From NCBI GenBank assembly GCA_910579585.1, contig CAJTVA010000034.1, positions 1-14,601 of the forward strand: a DNA stretch of 14,601 nt, written 5' to 3'. The translations under genes and the position numbers were made by a program. The notes below the pieces were generated by a model. It did not search any database. It saw only the letters and a list, made by a program, of their open reading frames with translations, and was not told the DNA's origin. How positions within the stretch are numbered: position 1 is the first letter of the stretch; each line of letters opens with the position of its first letter. Of the stretch, positions 14,314 to 14,601 are shown piece by piece. This stretch comes from an uncultured Christensenella sp. Lineage in GTDB: Bacteria; Bacillota; Clostridia; Christensenellales; Borkfalkiaceae.

Positions 14314-14342
14314 ATTGTATCTCATTTTGAGATATTTGTCAA
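14314..14342 (-). promoter_or_regulatory. Sigma-A-type promoter of the lipoprotein gene
   Basis: On the minus strand TTGACA (14342-14337), 17 bases, then TACAAT (14319-14314) match 11 of 12 consensus bases. The leader is about 28 bases and contains the AAAGGAG site. The -35 falls on the centre of a large dyad. Confidence 0.8.
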
Positions 14343-14359
14343 TATCTTGAAATGAGATA
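14318..14359. promoter_or_regulatory. 42-bp dyad operator between the lipoprotein and XRE genes
   Basis: The stretch is symmetric about 14338/14339, with 17 of 21 base pairs matching across the centre. It holds two similar 15-base boxes, ATCTCATTTTGAGAT (14319-14333) and ATCTTGAAATGAGAT (14344-14358); the first is itself a perfect 6-3-6 palindrome. It covers the whole -35 and spacer and part of the -10 of the lipoprotein promoter, and reaches the likely -10 (GATAAT, 14356-14361) of the XRE gene. Binding of two XRE dimers is the natural reading. Confidence 0.75.
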
Positions 14360-14375
14360 ATTCAAAATAATTTTT

Positions 14376-14591
14376 ATGAAGTTAAGACTAAAAGAATTGC
14401 GTCAAGAAAACAATTACACACAAAAAAACATTGCAGATTATTTGAATATAAAGCAAAACACGTATTCGCAATACGAAAGCGGAATAAGAGAGCTTCCGCT
14501 TTTGTGCCTTGCGAAACTTTCCGAACTTTATAAAACTTCAACCGATTACATTTTGGGTTTGACGGATTATGACTTCCCTTATCCTAGATAA
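14376..14591 (+). CDS. XRE-family HTH transcriptional regulator
   Basis: A 71-aa Cro/CI-type DNA-binding protein made of little more than the helix-turn-helix domain. LRLKELRQENNYTQKNIADY is helix 1-2, IKQNTYSQYESGIRELPL the recognition helix and following turn, then CLAKLSELYKTSTDYILGLTDY, the usual end of the HTH_3 fold. It is complete, stopping 10 bases before the window edge. No Shine-Dalgarno precedes the ATG. If GATAAT at 14356-14361 is its -10, the leader is only about 8 bases. It diverges from the lipoprotein gene across a large dyad, so control of that gene and of itself is likely. The gene and gap are AT-rich. Confidence 0.9.
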   Translation: MKLRLKELRQENNYTQKNIADYLNIKQNTYSQYESGIRELPLLCLAKLSELYKTSTDYILGLTDYDFPYPR

Positions 14592-14601
14592 CCGAAAGTG
14601 C

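Noticed and set aside
1..14601. CRISPR array, tRNA/rRNA, insertion sequence or phage genes
   Set aside because: No spaced direct repeats, no tRNA or rRNA sequence, no transposase, integrase or structural phage product was seen on either strand.

Overview
The window reads as chromosomal DNA of an anaerobic, low-to-mid GC Firmicutes of the Clostridia type, probably an uncultured gut lineage. The evidence is a prmA-rsmE-mtaB cluster in the order known from Bacillus and Clostridia, an [FeFe] hydrogenase, a tandem-OB SSB-like protein and a PdaB-like deacetylase of kinds I associate with Clostridia, a WYL regulator, and clear AAGGAG ribosome sites. There is no tRNA, rRNA, CRISPR array or insertion sequence. 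Genes are tightly packed, no gap between genes exceeds 300 bases, and most genes lie on the minus strand.

Layout. (1) 1-1390: two tiny overlapping minus-strand genes (61 aa, then a 26-aa membrane peptide) diverge from a WYL-domain regulator. A perfect 6-3-6 palindrome lies on the -35 of the regulator promoter and may control both directions. (2) 1395-6479: a five-gene minus-strand operon prmA-rsmE-mtaB-PrsW protease-HIT protein, in which every junction overlaps. It carries ribosome and tRNA modification genes, with a PrsW-family membrane protease of unusual architecture between mtaB and the HIT gene. (3) 6643-6915: an AT-rich plus-strand gene for a small Cys-rich protein of unknown function, looking like an accessory insertion. 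(4) 6953-10448: lgt, an [FeFe]-hydrogenase and a thioredoxin-reductase-like flavoprotein. lgt and the hydrogenase are coupled by ATGA. The flavoprotein has the redox CxxC but no recognisable NADPH motif, which suggests a ferredoxin-linked enzyme. (5) 10509-13585: a MATE exporter with its own promoter, a tandem OB-fold SSB-like protein with its own terminator, and a membrane-anchored CE4 deacetylase. (6) 13815-14591: a small lipoprotein diverging from an XRE regulator across a 42-bp near-perfect dyad whose centre is the -35 box of the lipoprotein promoter.

How they work together. Most genes are housekeeping: translation factors, lipoprotein maturation, redox balance and envelope. Two compact regulator/target modules sit at the edges of the window: WYL with the microprotein pair, and XRE with the lipoprotein. 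The least explained items are the 61-aa/26-aa pair, the PrsW protease with its own ectodomain, the ferredoxin-type thioredoxin reductase beside a hydrogenase, and the XRE operator.
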